NCBI RefSeq assembly: GCF_963664415.1
Contig: NZ_OY761440.1
Location: 1,488,001 to 1,552,000, forward strand
DNA from: an uncultured Desulfobacter sp.
GTDB taxonomy: Bacteria > Desulfobacterota > Desulfobacteria > Desulfobacterales > Desulfobacteraceae
Direction of reading: 5' to 3'
Length of the DNA: 64,000 bases
Position numbers and translations under genes: made by a program. The notes beneath the pieces were generated by a model. It was not told where the DNA came from, did no database searches, and saw nothing but the letters and a program-made list of their open reading frames with translations. This document shows, in pieces, positions 9,255-17,476 of this stretch (position 1 is its first letter; every line of letters starts with the position of its first letter).

Positions 9255-10113
9255 GGAACAAAGTTCAAAGGTTGCCGACCGGTTTAAGCGTTTAAAAAAG
9301 CGGGATGTTATCCTTGAAGCGAAAAATATCACCAAAGTATTCCATGCTGAAATGGGAGATATCACCGCCCTTGAGTCGGTATCCTTCAAGGCGTACCGCC
9401 GGGAATTTCTCTCGGTGATCGGTGCCTCCGGGTGTGGAAAATCCACGTTGATCCGTATTTTATCCGGCCTTGAGACCACCACATCCGGCCAGGTGCTGCT
9501 GGACGGCACCACAGTTGAAAAACCCGGCCCCGAAAGGGGGATGGTTTTCCAGGGCTATACCCTGTTTCCCTGGCTGACGGTCAAAAAAAACGTGATGTTC
9601 GGCCTGGAGGTTGCCGGAAAAAGCCAGGCAGAGGCCGAAGCCGTGCAGTGGATCGACATGGTGGGGCTGGATCAGTTTGCCGACCACTATCCCCATCAAC
9701 TCTCCGGCGGCATGCAGCAGCGGGTGGCCATTGCCCGGGCCCTGGCCAACCAGCCCAGGGTGTTGTTGATGGATGAGCCCTTTGGCGCACTGGATGCCCA
9801 GACCCGGGCAAAAATGCAGGCCTACCTGCTCCAGATCTGGCAGAATGTCGATATCACCATCATTTTCATTACCCATGATCTGGATGAAGCCGTCTATCTG
9901 TCAGACCGGATCCTGGTGCTGGACGCCCGTCCGGGAAGGGTCCAGGAAATCATTGAGGTGCCGGTGGAACAGCCCCGTTCTGTCAAACAGCACCTGAACC
10001 CGGAATTTCTGGCCACCAAGGCCCATATCGAAAGCCTGATTCACACCCATAGTGATGACGAAGACCGCCTTCCCATCATCCGCCTGACCCAGGTAAATGA
10101 CGATATCTTATAA
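9226..10113 (+). CDS. ABC transporter ATP-binding protein, nitrogen-compound uptake
   Basis: A 295-residue ATPase of the nitrate/taurine (SsuB/TauB) class that powers the transporter from the cytoplasmic face. Visible motifs are Walker A GASGCGKST (about residue 65), Q-loop VFQGYTLFPW, signature LSGGMQQR, Walker B VLLMDEPFGALD and the switch His in IIFITHDLDEAVYLSD. The roughly 30-residue N-terminal extension and 40-residue C-terminal tail are longer than in typical SsuB. ATG 9226 lies inside the permease gene in another frame, suggesting translational coupling. Confidence 0.92.
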   Translation: MSILTLPSYKEQSSKVADRFKRLKKRDVILEAKNITKVFHAEMGDITALESVSFKAYRREFLSVIGASGCGKSTLIRILSGLETTTSGQVLLDGTTVEKPGPERGMVFQGYTLFPWLTVKKNVMFGLEVAGKSQAEAEAVQWIDMVGLDQFADHYPHQLSGGMQQRVAIARALANQPRVLLMDEPFGALDAQTRAKMQAYLLQIWQNVDITIIFITHDLDEAVYLSDRILVLDARPGRVQEIIEVPVEQPRSVKQHLNPEFLATKAHIESLIHTHSDDEDRLPIIRLTQVNDDIL

Positions 10114-10137
10114 CCGGCATGAAAAAGGAAAACCCCA

Positions 10138-10599
10138 ATGAGCAATTCAAACAATGATAAAACCCAGAGAATAAGCGTTTCTCTGCCGGTGCAGCTGACA
10201 GAGGAACTGGACCGGATGGTTGGCGACGGCGGATATCGCAACCGCAGCCAGGCCGTTGCCCAGATGATTCGCAACACCATTTTAGACCATTATGAACAAA
10301 GCGGCAGCCGCATCATGGCAGGCACCATCACCCTTCTTTACAACGAGGCCCAGGCGGACCTGAAAACCCGTCTGGTCACCATTCAACGCAATCATATCGA
10401 TTCGGTAATCTCCTGCCTCAATGTACTGCTTGAAAAGGACTACTCCCTTGAAGTGCTCCTGGTTCAGGGTCCGGTGGACACATTGAACAAAATCGTCAAA
10501 GAAATACGGGCATGCAAAGGCGTTGAAAACTGTAAACTTGTTCTGTCATCTGTCCTGATGCCGCCAATCCATGAAAAAAAAGGAACAAATAATGAATAA
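10138..10599 (+). CDS. NikR-like RHH-ACT regulator lacking nickel ligands
   Basis: A 153-residue homologue of the nickel-responsive repressor NikR. The N-terminal ribbon-helix-helix (RISVSLPVQLTEELDRM, then GGYRNRSQAVAQMIR) binds DNA; the C-terminal ACT-like domain follows. An ungapped hand alignment with E. coli NikR (RIVSTQHHHHD to DDCLEI) places the four nickel ligands His76, His87, His89 and Cys95 opposite Arg84, Asn95, Leu97 and Ser103. The DNA-binding domain is therefore kept while the classical metal site is gone. Encoded between transporter and catabolic genes, it is probably the local operon regulator, sensing another ligand. Its stop overlaps the next start by 8 bases. Confidence 0.85.
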   Translation: MSNSNNDKTQRISVSLPVQLTEELDRMVGDGGYRNRSQAVAQMIRNTILDHYEQSGSRIMAGTITLLYNEAQADLKTRLVTIQRNHIDSVISCLNVLLEKDYSLEVLLVQGPVDTLNKIVKEIRACKGVENCKLVLSSVLMPPIHEKKGTNNE

Positions 10600-11335
10600 C
10601 ACACAATCCGTGAACGATGAAACTGTTGGAAAACTGCGCTTTGAAACGATTGTTCCAGGCGGGTGGAACTGGTCTCATGTTATTAAGAAAGGATCCGCCG
10701 TGCAGCTCACCGATCTTGAAGGCGGAGCCAATGCATCGGCGCTTTTCTACAATGCAGCCAACCCCAGCGAACGCTACAATATGGGGGATACGCTTAAAAT
10801 CCAGCATATTTCTTATATTACCCAGGGCCACTGCATCTATTCGGATATGGGCCGGATTCTCATGTCTGTCATCGCCGACACCTGCGGCTGGAACGATGTT
10901 ATCTGCGGGGTGTCAGATGCCGACATGATCCAGGCCCGTTTCGGTGCCAAAAGCTACCAGGACCACCACAATGACTTCCACCGCAACGGCTACGACTCTT
11001 TAATGGTGGAACTTGCCAAACACGCCATGGGTCCAAGGGATTTTACTGAAACCATCAATTTTTTCTCAAAAGTGGGGGTGGCGGACAATGGAGATTTGTT
11101 CTTTGTGGAAAATTTTTCAAAACCCGGCACCAGCGTGACCCTGAGAGTTGAAATGGACACCCTGATGGTGCTGGACACGGGCATGCACCCCCTGAATCCC
11201 TCAAGTCAATATCTGAGAAAACCAGTAAAAATAGCCGTCATGGATTGTCCCCCTGCAAAAGAGGACGATTGCTGCCGCACATTCTGCCCCGAAAACGAAA
11301 GGGGTTTTGCCAATACAGAACAATATCATTTGTAA
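10592..11335 (+). CDS. DUF1989 urea-carboxylase-associated protein 2; probable carboxyguanidine deiminase subunit
   Basis: A 247-residue DUF1989 protein. Family hallmarks are a GGWNWSHVIKKGSAVQLTD segment, GGANASALFYN, the metal-site-like ADTCGWND (about residue 96) and FFSKVGV. ATG 10592, overlapping the regulator stop and preceded by AAAAGGAA, is preferred over ATG 10571. In organisms with guanidine carboxylase, a pair of such proteins (CgdA/CgdB) removes ammonia from carboxyguanidine to give allophanate. The paralogue follows directly, so the two probably form a hetero-complex. Role is from family knowledge; which of the two is A or B was not decided. Confidence 0.82.
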   Translation: MNNTQSVNDETVGKLRFETIVPGGWNWSHVIKKGSAVQLTDLEGGANASALFYNAANPSERYNMGDTLKIQHISYITQGHCIYSDMGRILMSVIADTCGWNDVICGVSDADMIQARFGAKSYQDHHNDFHRNGYDSLMVELAKHAMGPRDFTETINFFSKVGVADNGDLFFVENFSKPGTSVTLRVEMDTLMVLDTGMHPLNPSSQYLRKPVKIAVMDCPPAKEDDCCRTFCPENERGFANTEQYHL

Positions 11336-11402
11336 TGTAGCCGCACCGCTATCTTAATTTTCAAATTCTGATTTGATTCGTTTGCATATGAAAGGAACCA
11401 TA

Positions 11403-12053
11403 ATGACCATTCCATTGACCCAAAGTACTCTGGAACCCTCGGATGCCGTATTTACCCAGAAAGTTGCGGCCGGAGACGGCTGGATGCATCTTGTAAAAAA
11501 AGGGCAGACCCTTAGAATCACCGACCTTCACGGCAACCAGGCCGTGGACACCATATTTTTTAACGCGGACAACACAAATGAGCGCTACCACACCGCAAAC
11601 ACCATGAGAGAACAAAAAAACGTATATATCTCCACGGGCACGGACATTCGCTCCAATGAGAACAATATCATGCTCACGGTCACGGCCGACACCTGCGGCC
11701 GCCATGACACCCTGGGCAGCGCCTGCTCCTGCGAAAGCAACACCGCCCGGTATGACTTTGACAAGCGGTATATGCACTCGTGCAGGGATATCTTTTTAAA
11801 GACAATCCTGGACTGGGGAAACGGCATGGACAAACGCGACCAGGTCTGCAATATCAATTTTTTCATGAACGTACCGGTAAACCCGGAAGGCGGGTCCAAT
11901 TTTGAGGACGGCATTTCCCAGCCCATGAAATATGTGGAGATGACGGCCAAAATGAACATCCTTGTGTTAGTCTCCAACTGCCCCCAGCTCAACAATCCTT
12001 GCAATGCATATAACCCCACGCCCGTGGAAATGACCATCTGGAATCCGGCCTGA
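11403..12053 (+). CDS. DUF1989 urea-carboxylase-associated protein 1; probable carboxyguanidine deiminase subunit
   Basis: A 216-residue paralogue of the preceding protein, with the same landmarks in the same order: GDGWMHLVKKGQTLRITDL, GNQAVDTIFFN, TVTADTCGRHDTLGSACSC and CNINFFMNVP. ATG 11403 has AAAGGAAC just upstream; a TTG 30 bases earlier is less likely. The gene sits 67 bases after its partner and 14 bases before the carboxylase. It should act with the other subunit on the carboxylated product before allophanate hydrolase. The extra Cys pair (ACSCE) near the ADTCG motif may help bind metal; this is inference. Confidence 0.82.
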   Translation: MTIPLTQSTLEPSDAVFTQKVAAGDGWMHLVKKGQTLRITDLHGNQAVDTIFFNADNTNERYHTANTMREQKNVYISTGTDIRSNENNIMLTVTADTCGRHDTLGSACSCESNTARYDFDKRYMHSCRDIFLKTILDWGNGMDKRDQVCNINFFMNVPVNPEGGSNFEDGISQPMKYVEMTAKMNILVLVSNCPQLNNPCNAYNPTPVEMTIWNPA

Positions 12054-12067
12054 AAGGGAAATCAATC

Positions 12068-15000
12068 ATGTTCACAAAAGTACTGGTGGCCAACCGGGGT
12101 GAGATTGCCGTAAGAATCATCCGTACCCTGAAAAAAATGAATATTGCCTCGGTGGCGGTATACTCCGAGGCCGACGCCCATGCCATGCATGTGCTGGAAG
12201 CCGACGAAAGTATCCTGATCGGGCCGCCTGCTGCCGCACAAAGTTACCTGGATACAACAGCTATCTTAGCCGCCGCCCGGCAATGCGGTGCCCAGGCCAT
12301 CCACCCGGGGTACGGATTTTTAAGCGAAAATGCAGATTTTGCCGACCAGTGCGCAAAGGCCGGTATAAGCTTCATTGGGCCCAGCGGCAGCCATATCCGG
12401 GAGTTCGGCCTGAAACATCGCGCCAGGCAGTTGGCTGAACAATTCGATGTGCCGCTGGTGCCGGGATCGCAGCTTCTGCCGTCCCTGGAAGACGCCCTGG
12501 CGGCGGTCATGGACATCGGCTACCCTGTCATGCTCAAAAGCACCTCGGGCGGCGGCGGTATCGGCATGGCCCTTTGCCAATCAGACCAAGAGCTCTCCCA
12601 GGCCTGGGACCGCATCAAACGCTTAAGTGAAAACAATTTTAACGATGGCGGCCTCTTCCTGGAAAAATATATTGCTGCGGCCCGACACATTGAAGTTCAG
12701 ATATTTGGGGACGGCCAGGGCAACGCACAGATTTTAGGAGACCGGGACTGTTCGGTGCAACGAAGAAACCAGAAAGTGATCGAAGAGACCCCTGCCCCTG
12801 GTTTGTCTGACGGACTTCGAAGCAGTCTCCATGAAGCGGCCCGGCGTCTGGCCCAGGGCGTGGGCTATGCATCGGCAGGCACCGTGGAGTTTGTTTATGA
12901 CACCCTGGCCGATCAGTTTTATTTTCTGGAGGTGAACACCAGGCTTCAGGTGGAGCATTGCGTCACCGAAGCGGTTTTCGGTATTGATCTGGTGGAATGG
13001 ATGGTACAGCTTGCAGCAAACGACCTGCCGCCCTTGACCGATATGAATCCCACGTCTTCGGGGGCTGCCATTGAGGTGCGTATTTATGCCGAGGATCCCG
13101 GAAAAGCATTCCGGCCCAGCACCGGCCTTTTGATCCAGGTCGTTTTTCCTGAATCTGTGCGCGTGGACAGCTGGGTTGCCAGCGGCACCTTCGTCTCCGC
13201 CTTTTACGACCCGCTTTTATCCAAGCTCATCGTTCACGGCCCAACCCGTGAAGAGGCGGTCCTCGCGCTGAAAAATGCGCTGGCAGAAACCCGGCTTAAA
13301 GGCATTGAAACCAATCTTCATCTTTTGCGCAGCATCTGTGAATTTCCCGCCTTTCAACAGGGAGCCTATACCACCCGGATTCTGGACAACTATATTTACC
13401 AGGCCCTCACTATCTGCGTGGATGCGCCGGGCATGCAGACCACAGTACAGGACTTTCCCGGCCGGACCGGGTACTGGTCTGTGGGGGTTCCCCCTTCGGG
13501 CCCCATGGATATGCTCAATCACCGTCTGGCCAATCGCATTGCCGGAAATCCGCCGGAAGCCGCGGCCCTCGAAATCACCGTCAAAGGTCCGGATCTGATC
13601 TTTAACGCGGAAACGATTTTTGTGCTCACCGGAGCGGAGATCCAGGCCACCCTGGACGGTGAACCCGTCCCTCGGTATACGCCGGTAACCGCCCCGGCCG
13701 GGGCCAAACTGAAAAGCGGGATTGCCGTTGACGGCCAAAGGGCCTGCCTTGCGGTACGCGGCGGCATTGATGTCCCGCTGTACATGGGCAGTCGCTCCAC
13801 ATTTACCCTGGGGCAGTTCGGTGGCCACGGCGGCCGCAGCCTCCAGACCGGGGATGTCCTCTGGACGGGGAATTTAAAACACTCAGAGCCCTGCGCCCTG
13901 GAACCGTCCCAATGGCCCAGCCTCACGGACCAATGGGAGATCGGCGTGTTATACGGTCCCCACGGTGCCCCGGATTTTTTCACCCCCAAGGATATGGAGA
14001 CCTTTTTCAGCACGGCGTGGGAAGTCCATTATAACTCCTCACGCACCGGTGTCCGCCTGATCGGACCGGGACCGGAATGGGCCAGACAGGATGGCGGCGA
14101 GGCCGGACTTCACCCGTCCAATATCCACGATACCCCATACGCCGTGGGCGCGGTGGATTATACCGGCGACATGCCGGTGATCCTGGGACCGGACGGCCCA
14201 AGTCTTGGCGGCTTTGTGTGCCCGGTGACCATTGTACAGGCCGAATTATGGAAAATGGGACAGCTTAAAGCCGGCAGCCGGGTCCGATTTCGGCTGCTCT
14301 CCCCGGAAGAGGCACGGATACTTGAAGAGTGCCAGGAAACTTTGGTTCAGGATCTAAATCGTCCTGAACCTGAAGCGCCATTGAAACAAAGAGCATTTAC
14401 AGCTTCGGAAACGCCCATCATTCATCAATTTTCCATTGACGGTGACATCCAGGTGGTGTGCCGAAGATCCGGCGACAAAAACCTGCTCATTGAATTTGGA
14501 AAGCCTGTCCTGGATTTGACCCTTCGCTTCCATGTCCACGCCCTGATGCTGGCTCTGGAGGAGAAACAACTTGACGGCATACTGGACTTAACACCCGGTA
14601 TCAGGTCTTTGCAGATCCATTATGACAACCGGATTCAGCCCCTGGACACATTGCTGGAAACGATTGAATCGGTTCAAAAGACCCTTGCAGGAAGTCAAAA
14701 CCGCAAGGTTCCGGCCCGGATTGTCCATCTACCCCTAAGCTGGGATGATCCGGCCACACACAAGGCCATTGAACGCTATACCCAGTCGGTCCGGCCCGAT
14801 GCGCCCTGGTGTCCGTCCAATATCGAATTTATCCGCCGCATCAACGGACTTGACAGCATTGAGGATGTGAAAAACGTGCTGTTCAATGCCAGTTATCTGG
14901 TGATGGGTCTGGGCGATGTCTATTTAGGGGCCCCTGTGGCCACGCCCCTGGACCCAAGATACCGCCTGGTCACCACCAAATATAATCCCGCCCGGACCTG

Positions 15001-15679
15001 GACCCCGGAAAATGCCGTTGGCATCGGCGGAGCCTACCTGTGCGTCTATGGCATGGAAGGACCCGGCGGCTACCAGTTTGTGGGCCGCACCGTTCAGATG
15101 TGGAACCGCTATAATGTGACAGAAGAATTCAAACCTGGAAAACCCTGGCTCCTGCGGTTTTTTGACCAGATCCGCTTCTATCCGGTGGACCACGACACCC
15201 TGATGGAGATGAGAAAAAATCTACCCTACGGCCTGGCCGGCATCCGTATTGAGGAGAGCGAATTCGACCTTGATAAGTACGAGGCCTTTCTGGCAGAAAA
15301 TGAAGAGAGTATTCATCAGTTTAAAGACAAACAACAGACCGCCTTTGAAGCAGAGCGCCAACAGTGGATAGAGAACGGTCAGCTCAATTTCAGCAGTGAA
15401 ATTCCCGAACATACTGAAGATACCGATGCGGTAGCGGTGATGCCAGGATGTCAGACCGTTGACAGTGCCATTTCCGGAAGCCTTTGGAAAATGCAGGTCA
15501 AGGAAGGCGATGTTGTAGAAGACGGCCAGACCATTGCCATTCTTGAATGCATGAAAATGGAGGTGGATCTGAAATCCTGCTGCGCCGGTGAAGTCTGCCA
15601 GATTTTTTGTTCCCCCGGAGACCTGGTCTCTTCAGGCCAGCACCTGGTTTCCATTAAACCCTGCCAAGGAGATGCCTGA
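12068..15679 (+). CDS. Biotin-dependent urea/guanidine carboxylase
   Basis: A 1203-residue biotin carboxylase of the urea amidolyase type. Domains in order: biotin carboxylase, residues 1-450 (VLVANRGEIAVRI start, ATP-grasp STSGGGGIGMA, EVNTRLQVEHCV); carboxyltransferase halves of KipA and KipI type, about 460-1080 (GVPPSGPMDMLNHRLANRIA, then the VYLGAPVATPLDPR region); and a C-terminal biotinyl domain with the biotin attachment site ECMKMEVD, Lys1163. It uses ATP and bicarbonate to carboxylate urea or guanidine. DUF1989 partners and allophanate hydrolase beside it favour guanidine, because carboxyguanidine would need deimination. The allophanate hydrolase domain is a separate gene, unlike in fungal urea amidolyase. 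The stop overlaps the next start as TGATG. Confidence 0.93.
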   Translation: MFTKVLVANRGEIAVRIIRTLKKMNIASVAVYSEADAHAMHVLEADESILIGPPAAAQSYLDTTAILAAARQCGAQAIHPGYGFLSENADFADQCAKAGISFIGPSGSHIREFGLKHRARQLAEQFDVPLVPGSQLLPSLEDALAAVMDIGYPVMLKSTSGGGGIGMALCQSDQELSQAWDRIKRLSENNFNDGGLFLEKYIAAARHIEVQIFGDGQGNAQILGDRDCSVQRRNQKVIEETPAPGLSDGLRSSLHEAARRLAQGVGYASAGTVEFVYDTLADQFYFLEVNTRLQVEHCVTEAVFGIDLVEWMVQLAANDLPPLTDMNPTSSGAAIEVRIYAEDPGKAFRPSTGLLIQVVFPESVRVDSWVASGTFVSAFYDPLLSKLIVHGPTREEAVLALKNALAETRLKGIETNLHLLRSICEFPAFQQGAYTTRILDNYIYQALTICVDAPGMQTTVQDFPGRTGYWSVGVPPSGPMDMLNHRLANRIAGNPPEAAALEITVKGPDLIFNAETIFVLTGAEIQATLDGEPVPRYTPVTAPAGAKLKSGIAVDGQRACLAVRGGIDVPLYMGSRSTFTLGQFGGHGGRSLQTGDVLWTGNLKHSEPCALEPSQWPSLTDQWEIGVLYGPHGAPDFFTPKDMETFFSTAWEVHYNSSRTGVRLIGPGPEWARQDGGEAGLHPSNIHDTPYAVGAVDYTGDMPVILGPDGPSLGGFVCPVTIVQAELWKMGQLKAGSRVRFRLLSPEEARILEECQETLVQDLNRPEPEAPLKQRAFTASETPIIHQFSIDGDIQVVCRRSGDKNLLIEFGKPVLDLTLRFHVHALMLALEEKQLDGILDLTPGIRSLQIHYDNRIQPLDTLLETIESVQKTLAGSQNRKVPARIVHLPLSWDDPATHKAIERYTQSVRPDAPWCPSNIEFIRRINGLDSIEDVKNVLFNASYLVMGLGDVYLGAPVATPLDPRYRLVTTKYNPARTWTPENAVGIGGAYLCVYGMEGPGGYQFVGRTVQMWNRYNVTEEFKPGKPWLLRFFDQIRFYPVDHDTLMEMRKNLPYGLAGIRIEESEFDLDKYEAFLAENEESIHQFKDKQQTAFEAERQQWIENGQLNFSSEIPEHTEDTDAVAVMPGCQTVDSAISGSLWKMQVKEGDVVEDGQTIAILECMKMEVDLKSCCAGEVCQIFCSPGDLVSSGQHLVSIKPCQGDA

Positions 15680-17451
15680 TGAATCTGACCATTGAACATT
15701 TGCACAATTGTTATAAAGAAGGAACCCTGACACCCGACGACCTGATTGGCAGTCTGATGGAACTATGCCGTACAGATCAAAACAATGTCTGGATCCGACT
15801 GTTAAGCCAAGATGAAATAGCACCTTACCTGAACCGACTGGAAGGCGAAACACCCGAAACACTTCCCTTGTACGGCATCCCCTTTGCCATTAAGGACAAT
15901 ATTGATCTGGCAGGAATTCCCACCACCGCCGGGTGTCCGCAATATTGTTATACGCCGGAAAAATCGGCGTTTGTGGTGGAACAGCTGATCAATGCCGGTG
16001 CCATCCCCATGGGTAAAACCAATCTGGATCAGTTTGCCACGGGCCTTGTGGGCACACGATCTCCGCATGGTGCCTGCAAAAACAGCTTTGATCCAGATTA
16101 TATTTCCGGCGGTTCCAGCAGCGGCTCGGCCGTTGCCCTGGCAAAGGGGATGTGCAGCTTTTCCCTGGGAACGGATACCGCAGGGTCGGGACGGGTGCCG
16201 GCGGCCTTTAACAATATCCTGGGCGTGAAACCCAGCAAAGGTCTGCTCAGCACCACCGGCGTGGTCCCTGCCTGCCGCAGCCTGGATTGTGTATCGATCT
16301 TTGCCCTGTGTACCGTGGATGCCGAAAAAGTGTTTCAAACTGCCGCGATTTTTGATCCCCAGGATCCCTTTTCCCGCAAGGCCCAAAACGCTACGAAACC
16401 AACCTTTAATAAGTCTAAGTTCACCTTTGGGATTCCGGCGGCTAAGGATCTTAATTTTTTCGGCAATTCGGACTATGAAGATTGTTTTCAAAAAAGCATT
16501 GACCTGCTCACAGATATGGGCGGCACCTGCATTGAAATTGATTTTCCACCCTTTCTTGATGCAGCCAAATTGCTTTACCAGGGTCCATGGGTGGCAGAAC
16601 GCACCGCTGCGGTCGGAGATTTTTTACTGGAAAACCCGGATGCCGGCGTTCCCGTAACCCGTCAAATCATCTGCGACGGCAAACCATGGACCGCCCGGGA
16701 GGTGTTCGCCTGTATTTATAAGCTTCAGGCGCTTAAGAAAAAAACCGATGCCGTATTGGAGACCGTTGATTTTATGGTCACCCCCACAGCCGGCACTTGT
16801 TATACCATTGATGCGGTGAATGCTGATCCCATCCAGCTGAACAGCAATCTGGGATATTACACCAACTATATGAATCTGCTGGATTACTGTAGCCTGGCCG
16901 TTCCCACCGGTCTGACACAGACCGTTCCCTTTGGCGTCACCCTGGTGGGCCTGGCCTTTGAGGACTTAAAACTGCTCCAGGCAGGGGCTTTTCTTCACGC
17001 CCAGGCGGCCCTTCCCATGGGATGCGCCTCGGATATGCCGCCGCGGCCTGTAGAAACTTTATCCAGTGACACCCTGCAGCTTGCCGTCTGTGGTGCCCAT
17101 CTTAAAGGATTGGCCCTTCACCACCAACTAACCCAACTGGGTGCGTCCCTGGTACAAACCGGCCAAACGGCTGATGCCTATCGCATGTTTGCCCTGGAAA
17201 GCGACCCGCCAAAGCCTGGATTGATCCGTGATGAGAAGGCCGGCGCAGCCATTGAAGTTGAAATTTATGCGCTTTCGGCATCGGCATTTGGCCGGTTTGT
17301 CCAACAGATCCCCCACCCTCTGGGTATTGGAAAATTGGAATTATCCGACGCCTCTTGGGTTTCGGGGTTTATCGCAGAGCCGATTGTGGCAGAATCCGGC
17401 CATGAAATCACAAAATTTGGCGGCTGGCGAAACTATATTCAGAACTGTTGA
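15679..17451 (+). CDS. atzF: Allophanate hydrolase
   Basis: A 590-residue amidase-signature enzyme that splits allophanate into ammonia and CO2, the last step of the pathway. The Ser-Ser-Lys triad is visible as Lys72 (PFAIKDNIDLAG), a cis-Ser in GGSSSGSAVALA (144-155) and nucleophile Ser170 in GTDTAGSGRVPAAFNN. After residue about 465 comes the AtzF-type C-terminal domain (LAVCGAHLKGLALHHQL onward), so the length is that of a full two-domain enzyme. ATG 15679 overlaps the carboxylase stop by one base. No gene of this operon follows; mobile DNA starts about 25 bases later. Confidence 0.93.
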   Translation: MNLTIEHLHNCYKEGTLTPDDLIGSLMELCRTDQNNVWIRLLSQDEIAPYLNRLEGETPETLPLYGIPFAIKDNIDLAGIPTTAGCPQYCYTPEKSAFVVEQLINAGAIPMGKTNLDQFATGLVGTRSPHGACKNSFDPDYISGGSSSGSAVALAKGMCSFSLGTDTAGSGRVPAAFNNILGVKPSKGLLSTTGVVPACRSLDCVSIFALCTVDAEKVFQTAAIFDPQDPFSRKAQNATKPTFNKSKFTFGIPAAKDLNFFGNSDYEDCFQKSIDLLTDMGGTCIEIDFPPFLDAAKLLYQGPWVAERTAAVGDFLLENPDAGVPVTRQIICDGKPWTAREVFACIYKLQALKKKTDAVLETVDFMVTPTAGTCYTIDAVNADPIQLNSNLGYYTNYMNLLDYCSLAVPTGLTQTVPFGVTLVGLAFEDLKLLQAGAFLHAQAALPMGCASDMPPRPVETLSSDTLQLAVCGAHLKGLALHHQLTQLGASLVQTGQTADAYRMFALESDPPKPGLIRDEKAGAAIEVEIYALSASAFGRFVQQIPHPLGIGKLELSDASWVSGFIAEPIVAESGHEITKFGGWRNYIQNC

Positions 17452-17468
17452 TTATATTGAATCAACAG
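17445..17468 (+). other. Palindrome across the atzF stop codon
   Basis: CTGTTGATT (17445-17453) and AATCAACAG (17460-17468) form a perfect 9-bp stem with a 6-base loop, and the atzF TGA lies in the left arm. There is no T-tract, so it is a weak terminator candidate. It also marks the boundary where decayed mobile DNA begins. Confidence 0.45.
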
Positions 17469-17476
17469 ACTGTTAA

